Positions 7,604 through 15,935 are shown, counted from the first letter of the stretch. The stretch is DNA of 64,000 nt from an uncultured Bacteroidales bacterium (GCA_944326245.1 CALVDF010000001.1:1-64000); one strand, 5' to 3'. A program made the numbers and translations. Notes: generated by a model not told the origin, from the sequence alone.

Positions 7604-8623
7604 ATGCAAACCATGACCGACGGAACACCGCAAGGAAACATTATACTCTATCAGACCGAAGACGGACAAAGCAGGATAGATGTCACACTCTCCGGTGATA
7701 CGGTGTGGCTTACCGCAGACCAGATGGCCGAACTGTTCCAGCGCAACAAGTCTACCATTTCAAGGCACATCCGCAATGTCTTTGAATCGGGGGAGCTGAA
7801 TCCGGATTCAACTGTTGCATTTTTTGCAACAGTTCAAAACGAAGGAAATAGGAAAGTAGAACGAAATATCGCATACTACAACCTTGATGTAATCATCAGT
7901 GTCGGCTACCGTGTCAATTCCCACCGAGGCGTGCAGTTCCGCATCTGGGCCACACAAGTATTGCGCGAGTACCTTGTCAAAGGCTTTGCCATGAACGATG
8001 ACCTACTGAAGAGAGCCGGTGGCGGCAACTACTTTGATGAACTTCTGGCACGCATCCGGGATATCCGCTCCTCGGAAAAGATTTTCTACCGCAAGATCCT
8101 GGAAATCTATGCCCTCAGCATAGACTATGACCCGAGGACGGAAACCACGCAGAAGTTCTTCAAGACAGTTCAGAACAAGATGCATTTCTCCGCCCACGGA
8201 CATACGGCTGCGGAAGTCATCTACAGCAGAGCCGATGCAGACAAAGACTTTATGGGACTGACATCGTGGACTGGAGCATTGCCGAAGCGGTCGGATGCCG
8301 GGATTGCCAAGAACTACCTCTCTCCCGATGAACTTGACACCCTGAACCGCATCGTCAGCCTGTACCTTGATTTTGCAGAACTTCAGGCCAAGTCTCACAA
8401 GCCGATGTACATGAAGGACTGGATTCAGAAACTTGACGAATTCCTGTCACTCTCCGGCAAAGACCTCCTGCCCCATGCCGGGACAGTCTCGGCGGAAATC
8501 GCGAAGCAGAAGGCGGACTCCGAATACGACAAATACCAAAAGAGGATACAGTATGAGCTCTCACCTGTGGAGATCCACTTCATAGAGAGTTTTGAAAAAG
8601 AAGTCAGCCAGCTGAAAAAGTAA
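7604..8623 (+). CDS. RhuM-like virulence/DNA-binding family protein
   Basis: A 339-residue member of the RhuM family (named after a Salmonella pathogenicity island protein). The N-terminal region is typical: TVWLTADQMAELFQRNKSTI, a helix-turn-helix-like segment, followed by VEGNIAYYNLDVI-like sequence (here ERNIAYYNLDVIISVGYRV) and RGVQFRIWATQVLREYLVKG. The second half is helical. Frequent in islands and prophages; cellular function is not established, though some relatives are toxin-like. I chose ATG 7604 from the promoter position; an in-frame TTG at 7592 would add four residues. No partner gene is evident beside it. Confidence 0.8.
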   Translation: MQTMTDGTPQGNIILYQTEDGQSRIDVTLSGDTVWLTADQMAELFQRNKSTISRHIRNVFESGELNPDSTVAFFATVQNEGNRKVERNIAYYNLDVIISVGYRVNSHRGVQFRIWATQVLREYLVKGFAMNDDLLKRAGGGNYFDELLARIRDIRSSEKIFYRKILEIYALSIDYDPRTETTQKFFKTVQNKMHFSAHGHTAAEVIYSRADADKDFMGLTSWTGALPKRSDAGIAKNYLSPDELDTLNRIVSLYLDFAELQAKSHKPMYMKDWIQKLDEFLSLSGKDLLPHAGTVSAEIAKQKADSEYDKYQKRIQYELSPVEIHFIESFEKEVSQLKK

Positions 8624-8714
8624 GCGGCTGGTCTTGATTTTCAGAAGTATTTCTGTTCAATGTGGAGACTGCGCTGTTTTTATGTCGGATATAAGCCGAA
8701 AATCACTAATTTTG

Positions 8715-8722
8715 TAAATTTG
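8715..8722 (+). promoter_or_regulatory. -7 box for the methyltransferase gene
   Basis: TAAATTTG is a good -7 match. A transcript would start near 8729, only a few bases before ATG 8735, which makes the second ATG at 8750 a realistic start. Confidence 0.5.
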
Positions 8723-8734
8723 AGATTTGGTTAA

Positions 8735-9478
8735 ATGACTAAAGGAACAATGGCTAAAAAGGCGAGAAAATATACTGTACTAGACCTATTCTGCGGATGT
8801 GGAGGCCTCTCGAAAGGATTTGAGATGGCCGGGTATGATATACTTCTCGGAGTAGATTTCAACAAACCTGCATTAGACACCTACAAGTATAATCATAAAA
8901 ACAGCGAAGCCCTATATGCCGACCTTTCCAAAGACGAGACTCTTGATGCTATTAGTAATGTGATAAAAGGTAAAACATTAGATGTAATAATTGGAGGTCC
9001 TCCTTGTCAAGGTTTTAGTCTAACTGGACGACGGCAATTTGACGACGAAAGGAACAAATTGTACCTTTCTATGATTGCCGCAGTAAAAAGATTTTCCCCA
9101 AAAGCTTTTGTAATAGAGAATGTTCCGGGAATGGCTACATTATACAAGGGCGAGATTAAAGATGAAATCGTTAATCGCTTTACTCATTTGGGCTATAAGG
9201 TATCATATAAAATTCTTTGTTCAGCCGACTATGGTGTTCCTCAAATACGAAAAAGATTAGTGTTTGTAGGAATAAAAAATGAAGATACCGCTTTCGAATT
9301 TCCGGCACCAACCTACACACCTGACAATTACATTACTTGCGAAGATGCTATTAGTGACCTTCCAAGCCTTGAGCATAATCTTGGTGCAGAAACCTCGGAA
9401 TATGAATCTGCACCAACAACTGACTATCAAAAGCAAATGAGAGGAACCTGTAATACGCTTTACAACCCTTGCCTTTGA
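8735..9478 (+). pseudogene. truncated C5-cytosine DNA methyltransferase
   Basis: The 247-codon frame holds the N-terminal two thirds of an m5C methyltransferase: SAM-binding FCGCGG (motif I), catalytic GGPPCQGFS (motif IV), ENV (motif VI) and QIRKRL (motif VIII). It breaks off just after MRGTCNTLYN, where family members lead into the target recognition region, and runs out at PCL-stop. Motifs IX and X and the target recognition domain are absent, so the enzyme should be inactive. Full-length relatives have about 320-400 residues. The DNA is clearly more AT-rich than its neighbours, suggesting separate acquisition. No intact restriction endonuclease follows; the partner was probably lost in the same deletion. 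Confidence 0.85.
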
Positions 9479-9584
9479 AAAGCATCCCAAAGACCCGGAT
9501 GCCAAATCCAAGATATTGACTGAACTGTCTCCCTACCTGAAAAAACCGGCAGAACAATTCGGACTTCAGGATACCATACAATGA
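9450..9584 (+). pseudogene. 3' remnant of an unrecognised gene
   Basis: In a different frame from the methyltransferase, 44 codons end at TGA 9582-9584 and encode a plausible protein C-terminus (KSKILTELSPYLKKPAEQFG). The next gene starts at ATG 9581, overlapping this stop as ATGA, the usual sign of an intact operon junction. The fragment is therefore probably the tail of a gene whose front was deleted together with the end of the methyltransferase. The junction lies near 9465. Confidence 0.5.
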
Positions 9585-9985
9585 ACTACATCGACAGCAG
9601 CGGCCACAACTACGGAAATCCTGATACCGTCCAATGGCAGAAAAAGCCATTTGCAGATGTCCCTCTCACAGATGAACAGATGGACATCTTTAACCGTTCA
9701 TACAGTCCCGACTGGGAATGTCGGTACTATCCGATCAAGTTCGCAGATTACCACTATCTTATACGTTCCGGCTTTTGGGTCTGCAAATTTTTATATTCTA
9801 AAGGTGATGACGGGCTGTATCACATATCGGAATTCTATTCCAACCCTGATAAGAATGAAGGTTTTACAAGAATGTTTGAGATATTCCGTGACGGCTATTT
9901 TAATCCTCCACTGTTCTCATTCAAAGATTTTGCCGAAAGATACCGCAAAGCCATATATGAATTCGATAGCATCAATCGCCCGTAA
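9581..9985 (+). CDS. hypothetical protein (134 aa)
   Basis: I recognise no family. The protein is small, soluble and unusually rich in aromatic residues (many Tyr, Phe and Trp, for example WECRYYPIKFADYHYLIRSG). There is no signal peptide. The start overlaps the stop of the upstream remnant, so it belonged to an operon whose first gene is now lost. It may be a leftover partner of the restriction or defence locus represented by the broken methyltransferase, but nothing in the sequence proves this. Confidence 0.6.
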   Translation: MNYIDSSGHNYGNPDTVQWQKKPFADVPLTDEQMDIFNRSYSPDWECRYYPIKFADYHYLIRSGFWVCKFLYSKGDDGLYHISEFYSNPDKNEGFTRMFEIFRDGYFNPPLFSFKDFAERYRKAIYEFDSINRP

Positions 9986-10124
9986 TCCTAATTGCCAAGA
10001 AAATTACTCTACCTGAAATCGGCCTCAGACTCCGGCAGTCCTCCTTCCGTCAGCCTACCGGAGACTGACCATCCAATTCGGGAAGTCAGTTCGGTCGCAG
10101 ACTCCCTCACTCACATCCTGTATT

Positions 10125-10359
10125 CCCGCCCACCCTTTCCAGCGGTGTCAGCCGTACGCCCGTCCTCACTCCGCAGGCTCCGTTGCGGCAGTCCCACCGC
10201 TGACCCATCCACAAGCCCCCTCAAAACGCAAGACTGATGACTGCGCCACCCTCCGTGGCCGTCCTCCGGCCGTCCACTTCTGTCCGCTCAGACATCAGAC
10301 TTGCAGAGCGGAAGAGTCCATACCTGCCCACCTCCCGGACAAGTACGCTCGGTCGGCAG
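10125..10359. repeat. long imperfect direct repeat, copy A
   Basis: This ~235-bp non-coding GC-rich stretch matches 11677-11908 along its length, for example TCCAGCGGTGTC, CTCCGCAGGCTCCGTT, AAAACGCAAGACTGATGACTG and CAGACATCAGACTTGCAGAG appear in both in the same order. The two copies have diverged in between. Together they bracket the HxlR regulator/cupin pair. The rest of 9986-10605 has no supported gene. Confidence 0.75.
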
Positions 10360-10605
10360 AGTGAATAGCAAAGCGGTATCGGTCGAGCCGTCTGCTCCGC
10401 AGCCGTCCCCACCGATGTCCTCCATCAGACTTCGTACCTGTGAGACTTGCGGCTTTCTTCCGCGCCGCTTACTCCGTTCCGCCATCCTCATTCCCTGCGG
10501 CCGGGGCCTCCGGTCATTCAGGCTCCACTACGCGCACTCTGCTCCGAAATCCCCAAGACTCACGGGCGGTCCTCAGAACGACAGCGGTGTTCGCCCCGCG
10601 CACAA

Positions 10606-11013
10606 TCAATCACAGCCGGAACTGCCAGGCACAAGCCATCTCCCCGTCTTTCGGCCTTTAGTAACCGCCTCAAAATTCTCCAGCGCCCAACGGACGAGTT
10701 CCTCAAGGATTGGCAACAGGCTGTGCCCCAACTCTGTCAGAGAATACTCCACCTTCGGAGGTATCTCGGAATACTGCCGCCTGCGGATCAGCCCGTCCAT
10801 CTCCAGAGCTTTCAATGTATCCGACAGAACTTTCGGCGATATGTCCGGAATCGCCTTGGCGATGGTGTTGAAACGGGTGTCTTTATTCTCTGAAAGGACA
10901 CATAGAATCAGCACAGACCATTTGCCGGAGAACCGGGACAGGACATTCCGTACAGGACAGGAATCGATATCCGTATATTTCCGTAGATTTTCTTTAAGTT
11001 CCAATCTGCTCAT
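10606..11013 (-). CDS. HxlR-family transcriptional regulator
   Basis: A 135-residue winged-helix protein of the HxlR family. The signature CPVRNVLSRFSGKWSVLIL lies near residues 19-37, with a Cys that is often conserved near the N-terminus of redox- or aldehyde-responsive members. The helix-turn-helix ISPKVLSDTLKALEMDGLI follows, then the wing (VEYSLTELG). ATG 11013 is used; an in-frame TTG two codons upstream is less likely. It is divergent from the cupin gene, with a palindrome containing AGTAAG/CTTACT between the two, so it most likely controls that gene and itself. Confidence 0.88.
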   Translation of the reverse strand: MSRLELKENLRKYTDIDSCPVRNVLSRFSGKWSVLILCVLSENKDTRFNTIAKAIPDISPKVLSDTLKALEMDGLIRRRQYSEIPPKVEYSLTELGHSLLPILEELVRWALENFEAVTKGRKTGRWLVPGSSGCD

Positions 11014-11034
11014 TTTCAATGTCAGTTACCTGTA

Positions 11035-11049
11035 AGTAAGTGGCTTACT
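11035..11049. promoter_or_regulatory. candidate HxlR operator
   Basis: AGTAAG-TGG-CTTACT is a perfect palindrome in the divergent intergenic region. Related half sites (GTAAGT at 11055 and ACTTAC at 11084) follow, the last overlapping the cupin -7 box, so binding could block transcription. Confidence 0.5.
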
Positions 11050-11062
11050 ATTTTGTAAGTTC

Positions 11063-11093
11063 TTGATTCTTATTAAATAATGACTTACATTTG
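11063..11093 (+). promoter_or_regulatory. promoter of the cupin gene
   Basis: TTG at 11063-11065, a 20-bp spacer and TACATTTG at 11086-11093 match the Bacteroidetes -33/-7 arrangement. The leader before ATG 11156 would be about 55 nt. Confidence 0.6.
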
Positions 11094-11155
11094 CACTATC
11101 AAAACAATAGTTGATATTGTTTGCAAAGTTAATAACAGATAAAACATTTACAAAA

Positions 11156-11566
11156 ATGAGTGACATCAAAATTCTGAACACGGGCAAGACATGGGTCCAT
11201 GTATCTGTAGGTCCTTTGAAATCATTTGAAGGCAAGCAGTTCGTAAAGGAGGCAACCGGAGCGGACTCATGCGAAATCTCTTTCGGCTCATTGCCGTCCG
11301 GCGCGGCAGTGCCGTTCTTCCACAGCCACAAGGCAAACGAGGAGAACTACATCATCCTCTCCGGGAGCGGAAAATTCCAGGTGAACGATGATGTATTCGA
11401 CATTGCCGAGGGCTCAGTAGTGCGTGTATCGCCCGGATGCTTCCGCAACCTCAAATGCACCTCTGCAGAGCCGATGACCTATATTTGCATACAGGCTAAG
11501 AGCGGCAGCCTTGAAAAGTATACGGCCGAAGATGCCGAGATAGGTGAATATAAGAACCTGCTCTAA
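11156..11566 (+). CDS. cupin-domain protein
   Basis: A 136-residue single-domain cupin. The metal-binding core is recognisable: FFHSHKANEENYIILSGSG provides the His-x-His and Glu of cupin motif 1, while the second motif (GSVVRVSPGCFRN) lacks its usual His. The fold is small and cytosolic. ATG 11156 is preferred over an in-frame ATG at 11111 because the promoter places transcription start near 11100 and the family begins near this Met. Divergent HxlR control suggests a stress or small-molecule response role, for example modification or binding of a reactive compound; the substrate is unknown. Confidence 0.8.
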   Translation: MSDIKILNTGKTWVHVSVGPLKSFEGKQFVKEATGADSCEISFGSLPSGAAVPFFHSHKANEENYIILSGSGKFQVNDDVFDIAEGSVVRVSPGCFRNLKCTSAEPMTYICIQAKSGSLEKYTAEDAEIGEYKNLL

Positions 11567-11587
11567 ACATCTTTTCCTTATTTGAAG

Positions 11588-11625
11588 AATATCAGGATGG
11601 CCGACTGTCGGTTTGTCCTGATATT
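11588..11625 (+). terminator. hairpin after the cupin gene
   Basis: AATATCAGGA (11588-11597) pairs with TCCTGATATT (11616-11625), with an inner CCGAC/GTCGG stem. It follows the cupin stop by 21 bp. The T run is weak (TTTACATTTT), so termination is likely but not certain. Confidence 0.6.
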
Positions 11626-11676
11626 TACATTTTAACCGACAGTAGACTCAACTGCTGCGGTCCTGACTTTCAAGTC

Positions 11677-11908
11677 CCACCCGCCCATTCCAGCGGTGTC
11701 GGCCGTGCGCCCGTCCTCTCTCCGCAGGCTCCGTTCCGCCAGCCACACCGCTGACCTCTCCACAAGCCCCGATAAAACGCAAGACTGATGACTGCACTCC
11801 GCTTCAGAGCTCGGCTTCGCTGATCTCTTCCGCGCCGCACAGACATCAGACTTGCAGAGCGGAATATCCAAAGCACCCCACTTCCCGGACAAGTCCGCTC
11901 AGTCGGCT
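11677..11908. repeat. long imperfect direct repeat, copy B
   Basis: Second copy of the ~235-bp unit at 10125-10359. The open frames across it differ between the copies, which argues against a conserved protein. A short further match (TTCCAGCGGTGTC) recurs near 12159. Confidence 0.75.
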
Positions 11909-11915
11909 GCATACA

Positions 11916-12035
11916 GGAGGCATCTACGTAACATAATCCGACCCTTGATTGTGTGACAGCCCCTGACGGGCTGCCTGACGGCAGGGGCTCCGCCCGCAGA
12001 TCACACAATCCGGACTATGTTAAGTATCTGCCTCC
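11916..12035. repeat. long imperfect hairpin
   Basis: GGAGGCATCTACGTAACATA at the left and the complementary strand of TATGTTAAGTATCTGCCTCC at the right form a stem of about 25 bp with few mismatches. A second stem, GATTGTGTGA/TCACACAATC, and a GC-rich inner hairpin (CAGCCCCTG/CAGGGGCT) continue it. The length and layering suggest structured RNA or an element end rather than a terminator. Confidence 0.65.
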
Positions 12036-12037
12036 AC

Positions 12038-12113
12038 CTCCTTTGGAAAAGTGAATCCGCACGGAGGCCTCTTTATCTCCGTACCCGCGTCTCCACTTTC
12101 CCAAAGGAGAGAG
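12038..12113. repeat. second long inverted repeat
   Basis: CTCCTTTGGAAAAGTG near 12039 pairs with CACTTTCCCAAAGGAG near 12093-12108 with one mismatch. A smaller CGGAG/CTCCG stem lies inside. It follows the first hairpin directly. Confidence 0.6.
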
Positions 12114-12829
12114 AGGAGTGCCGGCAAGCCACCACCCTTTATGATGGCTTTCAGCCAGTTCCAGCGGTGTCTCCGGCTGAGCCTGCGACCTTTCCCATCA
12201 AGAGCCGTCCGCTGAAGCTCCCGGCTCCAGCCCGCATCACCGGCATCCCGCCCGAAACAGCTTGCCTTACGGCTGCGCAGATTCGGTGAAGCTCCGAATC
12301 ATCGGCACTACCAGAGAAACCCTCACCGAGCCGGAGCGAGTCCGTCCCGGAGAGGAGAGCGGAACTGCCCATACTCATCCGAGACTGCACCCGGCAAGCC
12401 GTGAGCAGACTCTCCTTCGGCCCAGAGGTGTGATGAGTGTGCCTCCCTCCGCTCCGCCGCCAGCCATCCGGCAGCAGAGCTCCAGTCAGCCCACACATCA
12501 CGCAGCCGACAGCCAAAGCCTCCTTGAAGCCTGCTGCCGCAGCCCTCAAAGAGGACAGCGGTATCCGGATGTCAGGCAGCCTGCTCCGCAGTCAGCCACA
12601 CACTCCGGATGGTCTGAAAGGGGAAGATGCGCCCTGACGGACGCATCCTCCCCGCTGCCGAGCAGCCCGGCAGGCGGGCCGCACCGCAGCTCCCCGGGGC
12701 GTCGGGACAGTGTCCGGCTTCGCCGTCCACAGACCCTCCGCCCGGCTCACTCGCCGGTCATATATTTTTGTATATCCTTATTTGATAATCAGAAATTAAA
12801 CAGTATAGACTCAATATCAAATTTATTCA
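12114..12829. other. GC-rich non-coding stretch
   Basis: About 0.7 kb with no supported gene. Several frames are open, but all are rich in Pro, Ser, Arg and Gly and have the character of chance frames in GC-rich DNA. It contains many short palindromes. With the two direct-repeat copies and hairpins, about 1.2 kb (11626-12829) has no coding explanation. Confidence 0.55.
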
Positions 12830-12837
12830 TACCTTTG
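12830..12837 (+). promoter_or_regulatory. -7 box for the GIY-YIG gene
   Basis: TACCTTTG lies 67 bp before ATG 12905. The sequence turns abruptly AT-rich just upstream of it, marking the boundary of the GC-rich block. Confidence 0.5.
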
Positions 12838-12904
12838 CCAAGCCATTAGCAAAAGCCAATGACAAAACTTTAGTGGAAATGTGTCCTGCATAAACAGATG
12901 GAAT

Positions 12905-13654
12905 ATGGAACAGAATGCACAAAAAACTGGCTATGTTTATATATTGACTAATCCAAGTTTTCGTGAGGATTGGGTAAAGATTGGGAAGAGCTCTCGTCCT
13001 GTCGATGTCCGCTCCAAAGAGTTGGACAATACAGCAATTCCGTTGCCGTTTGAAATATATGCAGTTATGGAAACTGTAAAATACAATGAGGTCGAGAAAC
13101 TGGTCCATAAATCTATAGAGCGTTTTGTTCCTTTGAGAATCCGGCCAAACAGAGAATTCTTTAATGTCAAACCCGAAGTTGCACTGCAGATATTTAAGGA
13201 TATTGCTGACACGATTGACGATGCACGAGTTATTATATACGATCAAGATAGACCAATAACTGAAACAGTATGCTCGTCAAACACCGTACATAAGGCAAGG
13301 ACAAAAAATATAAAATTTACTGTTAATGGCGTGGGCCAATACTCCAAAAGGCGGGCAGCATTTGAAGCATTGAAAATGTATGTTCAAACAGTAAGACCGA
13401 AGTTTAGTGAACTGCAGTCCTTTTTAGCCGATAAAGATTTGTCGAATTGGATTAAACCAAGTGTAGAAATTCAGAAAGAAAATGAAAACGATAAACAGTG
13501 GGAGCAACGCTGGAAATTCAATGAACCTTTAATGAGTTCTGACGGGATTGAATTTCTGGTTTCGCTGGAATTAGGAGACAACTGTCCTTTGGATTTTGAA
13601 AAAATCCGTAAGGTCGCTGAGAGATGGGGATATCGTATAGAACCTATACAATAG
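12905..13654 (+). CDS. GIY-YIG (T5orf172-like) nuclease-family protein
   Basis: A 249-residue protein. The N-terminal 95 residues are a GIY-YIG domain of the T5orf172/Meiotically-up-regulated-113 type: GYVYILTNPS is the GIY strand, VKIGKSSRPVDVRSKEL carries the second motif and the conserved Arg, and REFFNV the later region with the expected acidic residue. Residues about 150-249 are an unassigned domain with many Trp, Lys and Glu. ATG 12905 is used because the frame upstream begins only with GTG. The gene is AT-rich between GC-rich blocks. A DNA endonuclease in defence or element biology is likely; the target cannot be read from sequence. Confidence 0.75.
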   Translation: MEQNAQKTGYVYILTNPSFREDWVKIGKSSRPVDVRSKELDNTAIPLPFEIYAVMETVKYNEVEKLVHKSIERFVPLRIRPNREFFNVKPEVALQIFKDIADTIDDARVIIYDQDRPITETVCSSNTVHKARTKNIKFTVNGVGQYSKRRAAFEALKMYVQTVRPKFSELQSFLADKDLSNWIKPSVEIQKENENDKQWEQRWKFNEPLMSSDGIEFLVSLELGDNCPLDFEKIRKVAERWGYRIEPIQ

Positions 13655-13684
13655 AGAACTGTCTTCAAAAACAAAAAACTCCCG

Positions 13685-13692
13685 CAAATGTA
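13685..13692 (-). promoter_or_regulatory. minus-strand -7 box facing the GIY-YIG gene
   Basis: On the minus strand the sequence reads TACATTTG. A transcript from here would run antisense through the 3' half of the GIY-YIG gene, starting from the structured region. No -33 box was confirmed. Confidence 0.25.
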
Positions 13693-13710
13693 GCCTGTCT
13701 CCGTCGGCCC

Positions 13711-13788
13711 GTCAAGGTCAGGCGGCTCGCCGTTTGACCTTCGAAAATGACGCCCTGCGGGCATAATTTTCTCAGGCAAAACCTTGAC
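13711..13788. other. structured intergenic region
   Basis: AAGGTCA (13714-13720) pairs with TGACCTT (13735-13741), with an inner CGGC/GCCG stem. GTCAAGGT (13711) also matches ACCTTGAC (13781), so two folds compete. A run of about 45 pyrimidines follows (13817-13861). No gene is supported between 13655 and 14032. Confidence 0.5.
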
Positions 13789-13890
13789 AGACCGCTCCGC
13801 CAGGCTGGTGGGGCAGTCCTTTTTCTTTTCTTCTTTTTTGCGGTTTTTCTTCTTCTCTTTTTCCGGAATGTGTCATGAGGGTATTTTGCT

Positions 13891-13898
13891 TAACTTTG
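13891..13898 (+). promoter_or_regulatory. -7 box before the first DUF6266-like gene
   Basis: TAACTTTG fits the -7 consensus. The leader to ATG 14033 would be about 130 nt, and it includes a short AUG-initiated frame at 14005. Confidence 0.45.
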
Positions 13899-14032
13899 CC
13901 GCAGGACATGACTCCTCCAATCTTCCTCTGAGGTCAAGATTTGTAAAAGAGGCATCCCCCCTCAATACGCCTGCCAACCCGGGCAGTGGGCACGCTCGTA
14001 AACAATGACTGACAATCAAACATCAAGAGCCT

Positions 14033-14770
14033 ATGCCCGCATACAACCCCAGCATCCTCATCTCCGACTGCTACGGCTCCGCCGGCAGCATCACCTTCTA
14101 CCACCGCGACGGCAAATGCCGCTGGAGACGAAGGTCATCCCTCTCATTCGCAGGGACTCCGGCGCAGTGCGCCGCCCTCTCGGTCCACAGGAGGGCACTC
14201 GCCGCCTGGAGGACAATCTCCGACACAGAGAAAGAGATATGGCACAATATAGCCAAGAATGTACAGCCTCACAGACCTCCCTTCGGCTCTGGAGGTCATA
14301 TCACCGGACACAACCTGTTCGTGTCGGCCTACCACGGCTTCGTCACCCTCGGGGACGAGCACATCCCCGAGCCGGTGGAGCACCATCCATTTCCCGTTTT
14401 CGTGACAGAGTTCGTCAGTGCGTCTGTCGCCAACAGCTCAGACCTGAGAATCCTGCTCCGCCTGTCAATGCCGCTTGAGAATGAGCCGGAACGGTACGCC
14501 CTGCTCTGCAAAGTCCAACTGACGGAAGCCGGAAAAGGCTGCAACCCCGGAAAGATGCGGAACTTCCTTGCAGAGGAGGTGACGGAAGACGATATGGCAA
14601 CAGGCTCCTGCCCATCAAGTCCTGTCGCTCTGACAATCCCGGTCCGCACCGCATTCCCGGGAGTCTCCGCCGCCACCTGTTCACTGCATCTGCTCTATAT
14701 GCTCATCGACAGACACACCGGCTACCGGAGCCAGTATCAAAAGTTATCCACAGCGATCGATATTGCATAA
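14033..14770 (+). CDS. DUF6266-like family protein, paralogue 1
   Basis: A 245-residue protein. Residues 1-105 align with the other two paralogues in this cluster: PSI..S...GSAGSITF, a basic stretch, a TPAQ motif, AWRTISDTEKEIWHNIA and ITGHNLFVSA. The second half is beta-rich (LRILLRLSMPLE). No signal peptide. The layout resembles DUF6266, a Bacteroidetes family of unknown function. A longer frame at 14005-14478 overlaps in another frame but has no family features and is rejected. It is the most diverged of the three copies; its own promoter-like box lies at 13891. Confidence 0.65.
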   Translation: MPAYNPSILISDCYGSAGSITFYHRDGKCRWRRRSSLSFAGTPAQCAALSVHRRALAAWRTISDTEKEIWHNIAKNVQPHRPPFGSGGHITGHNLFVSAYHGFVTLGDEHIPEPVEHHPFPVFVTEFVSASVANSSDLRILLRLSMPLENEPERYALLCKVQLTEAGKGCNPGKMRNFLAEEVTEDDMATGSCPSSPVALTIPVRTAFPGVSAATCSLHLLYMLIDRHTGYRSQYQKLSTAIDIA

Positions 14771-14831
14771 ACAATCACTTCAAATATTATATCGTAATCA
14801 ATTTTATAACAATATATTGACTAATTATAAC

Positions 14832-14839
14832 TATCTTTG
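14832..14839 (+). promoter_or_regulatory. -7 box for paralogue 2
   Basis: TATCTTTG lies 22 bp before ATG 14862 in an otherwise AT-rich 90-bp gap. The same box and a similar short leader precede paralogue 3. Confidence 0.6.
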
Positions 14840-14861
14840 GACACCTAAACTTAACGACAAC

Positions 14862-15935
14862 ATGAAAGCACTTCCATCCATCGCGTTCAGCGGATTCCGG
14901 GGCACGGCCTCGGAGGTGACGGCCCGCCAGGTGCGGGGCCGTACTGTCCTCAGCGGCAGGGCGCAGCATCCGCACGTCAAGACCCCGGGGCAGTCATTCC
15001 GCAGGGCCAGCTTCTCCTTCATCTCCAAGCAGTACCGCACACTCACCGACAGCCAGCGCAGGGCGTGGGACACCCTTGCCGCATCGCACAGGAAGAAGTC
15101 CCTGACCGGGGACGGAACGCCGCTGACCGGGCACAACCTCTTCGTCTGCCTGAACACCAACCGCTCCGTCCTCGGAGTGCCCGTCACAAAGGATGCTCCT
15201 GCAGACATCCACGGCTCCCGCTATGTGGCATATGATGACATCTGGATCACTCCCGGCAGGCTGCTCATATCCGGGCTCAGAGAGCCGGAACACCCCGACA
15301 GTCGTCTTGTGGTCAGGATGGCGGCGACCGACAGCGCGGCGGTCACCAAGGCATGGGGCAGGACGGTCATCACCGGCACGTTCCGCACCACCGATTGGGG
15401 AGAGATCGACCTCACGGAGATATACACCGAACGGTTCGGCATACCCGTCACCGCAGGGCACAAGTACTTCATCGAGATGTACTGGATAGACAGTGGCTCC
15501 GGCTATGTCTCCGAGGTGACAAGGGTCTGCCACATCGCATCCGAGTCCCTCTCCATACACGGACGGGATTATGTCCCGAGGCAGAGAATCACCCAGGACG
15601 ACCTGGCCGATGACGGGCGCAATTCAGTCTCGAAGCTGGACATCGAGTTCACCTCCGGCTCTCCCGTGCTCGCCGCGAGCGGCATCCTTGAAGGCTATGA
15701 GGGCATAGCCGCATCCTACGCATACTTCAGGCCGGAGACCGCCATCCCGTACGAGGGAGTGGAAATGACCGCATATGTGCTGACAAGGGGCACCGGCAGC
15801 CTCGGGCCGCAGGTCTTCGCGGTCTACATATACAAGGGTGTACCGCACCGTCAGGACGGCATCACCTTCGCCCACCGCTCCGGGAAATACTGCAGGCCGT
15901 CGGAGATGACCGGCGGCGCACTCCTGCTTGGATAA
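14862..15935 (+). CDS. DUF6266-like family protein, paralogue 2, with extra domain
   Basis: A 357-residue protein. Residues 1-110 carry the shared N-terminal module: PSIAFSGFRGTASEVTA, RTLTDSQRRAWDTLA, LTGHNLFVCLN. Residues about 115-235 match the second domain of paralogue 3 (LVVRMAAT, then a strand ending in YWIDSGSGYVSEVT). Residues about 240-357 are an extra beta-rich domain with no counterpart in the other copies. ATG 14862 is used because the promoter box lies between it and the upstream Met at 14763. GC-rich, with C- and G-ending codons dominating, a bias often linked with strong expression or foreign origin. No signal peptide; function unknown. Confidence 0.7.
   Translation: MKALPSIAFSGFRGTASEVTARQVRGRTVLSGRAQHPHVKTPGQSFRRASFSFISKQYRTLTDSQRRAWDTLAASHRKKSLTGDGTPLTGHNLFVCLNTNRSVLGVPVTKDAPADIHGSRYVAYDDIWITPGRLLISGLREPEHPDSRLVVRMAATDSAAVTKAWGRTVITGTFRTTDWGEIDLTEIYTERFGIPVTAGHKYFIEMYWIDSGSGYVSEVTRVCHIASESLSIHGRDYVPRQRITQDDLADDGRNSVSKLDIEFTSGSPVLAASGILEGYEGIAASYAYFRPETAIPYEGVEMTAYVLTRGTGSLGPQVFAVYIYKGVPHRQDGITFAHRSGKYCRPSEMTGGALLLG

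Noticed and set aside
10301..11035. 244-codon plus-strand frame opposite the HxlR gene
   Set aside because: Pro/Ser/Arg-rich and antisense to a clear HxlR regulator; the 5' half covers repeat copy A.
11916..12113. Group II intron or transposon ends
   Set aside because: No recognisable domain V motif, no reverse transcriptase and no transposase nearby; left as unexplained structure.
12262..12849. 195-codon frame in the GC-rich block
   Set aside because: Low-complexity Pro/Ser/Arg content, no start signals; typical chance frame in GC-rich DNA.
14005..14478. 157-codon plus-strand frame overlapping paralogue 1
   Set aside because: Arg/Pro/His-rich, no family features; the overlapping frame has the DUF6266-like signature.
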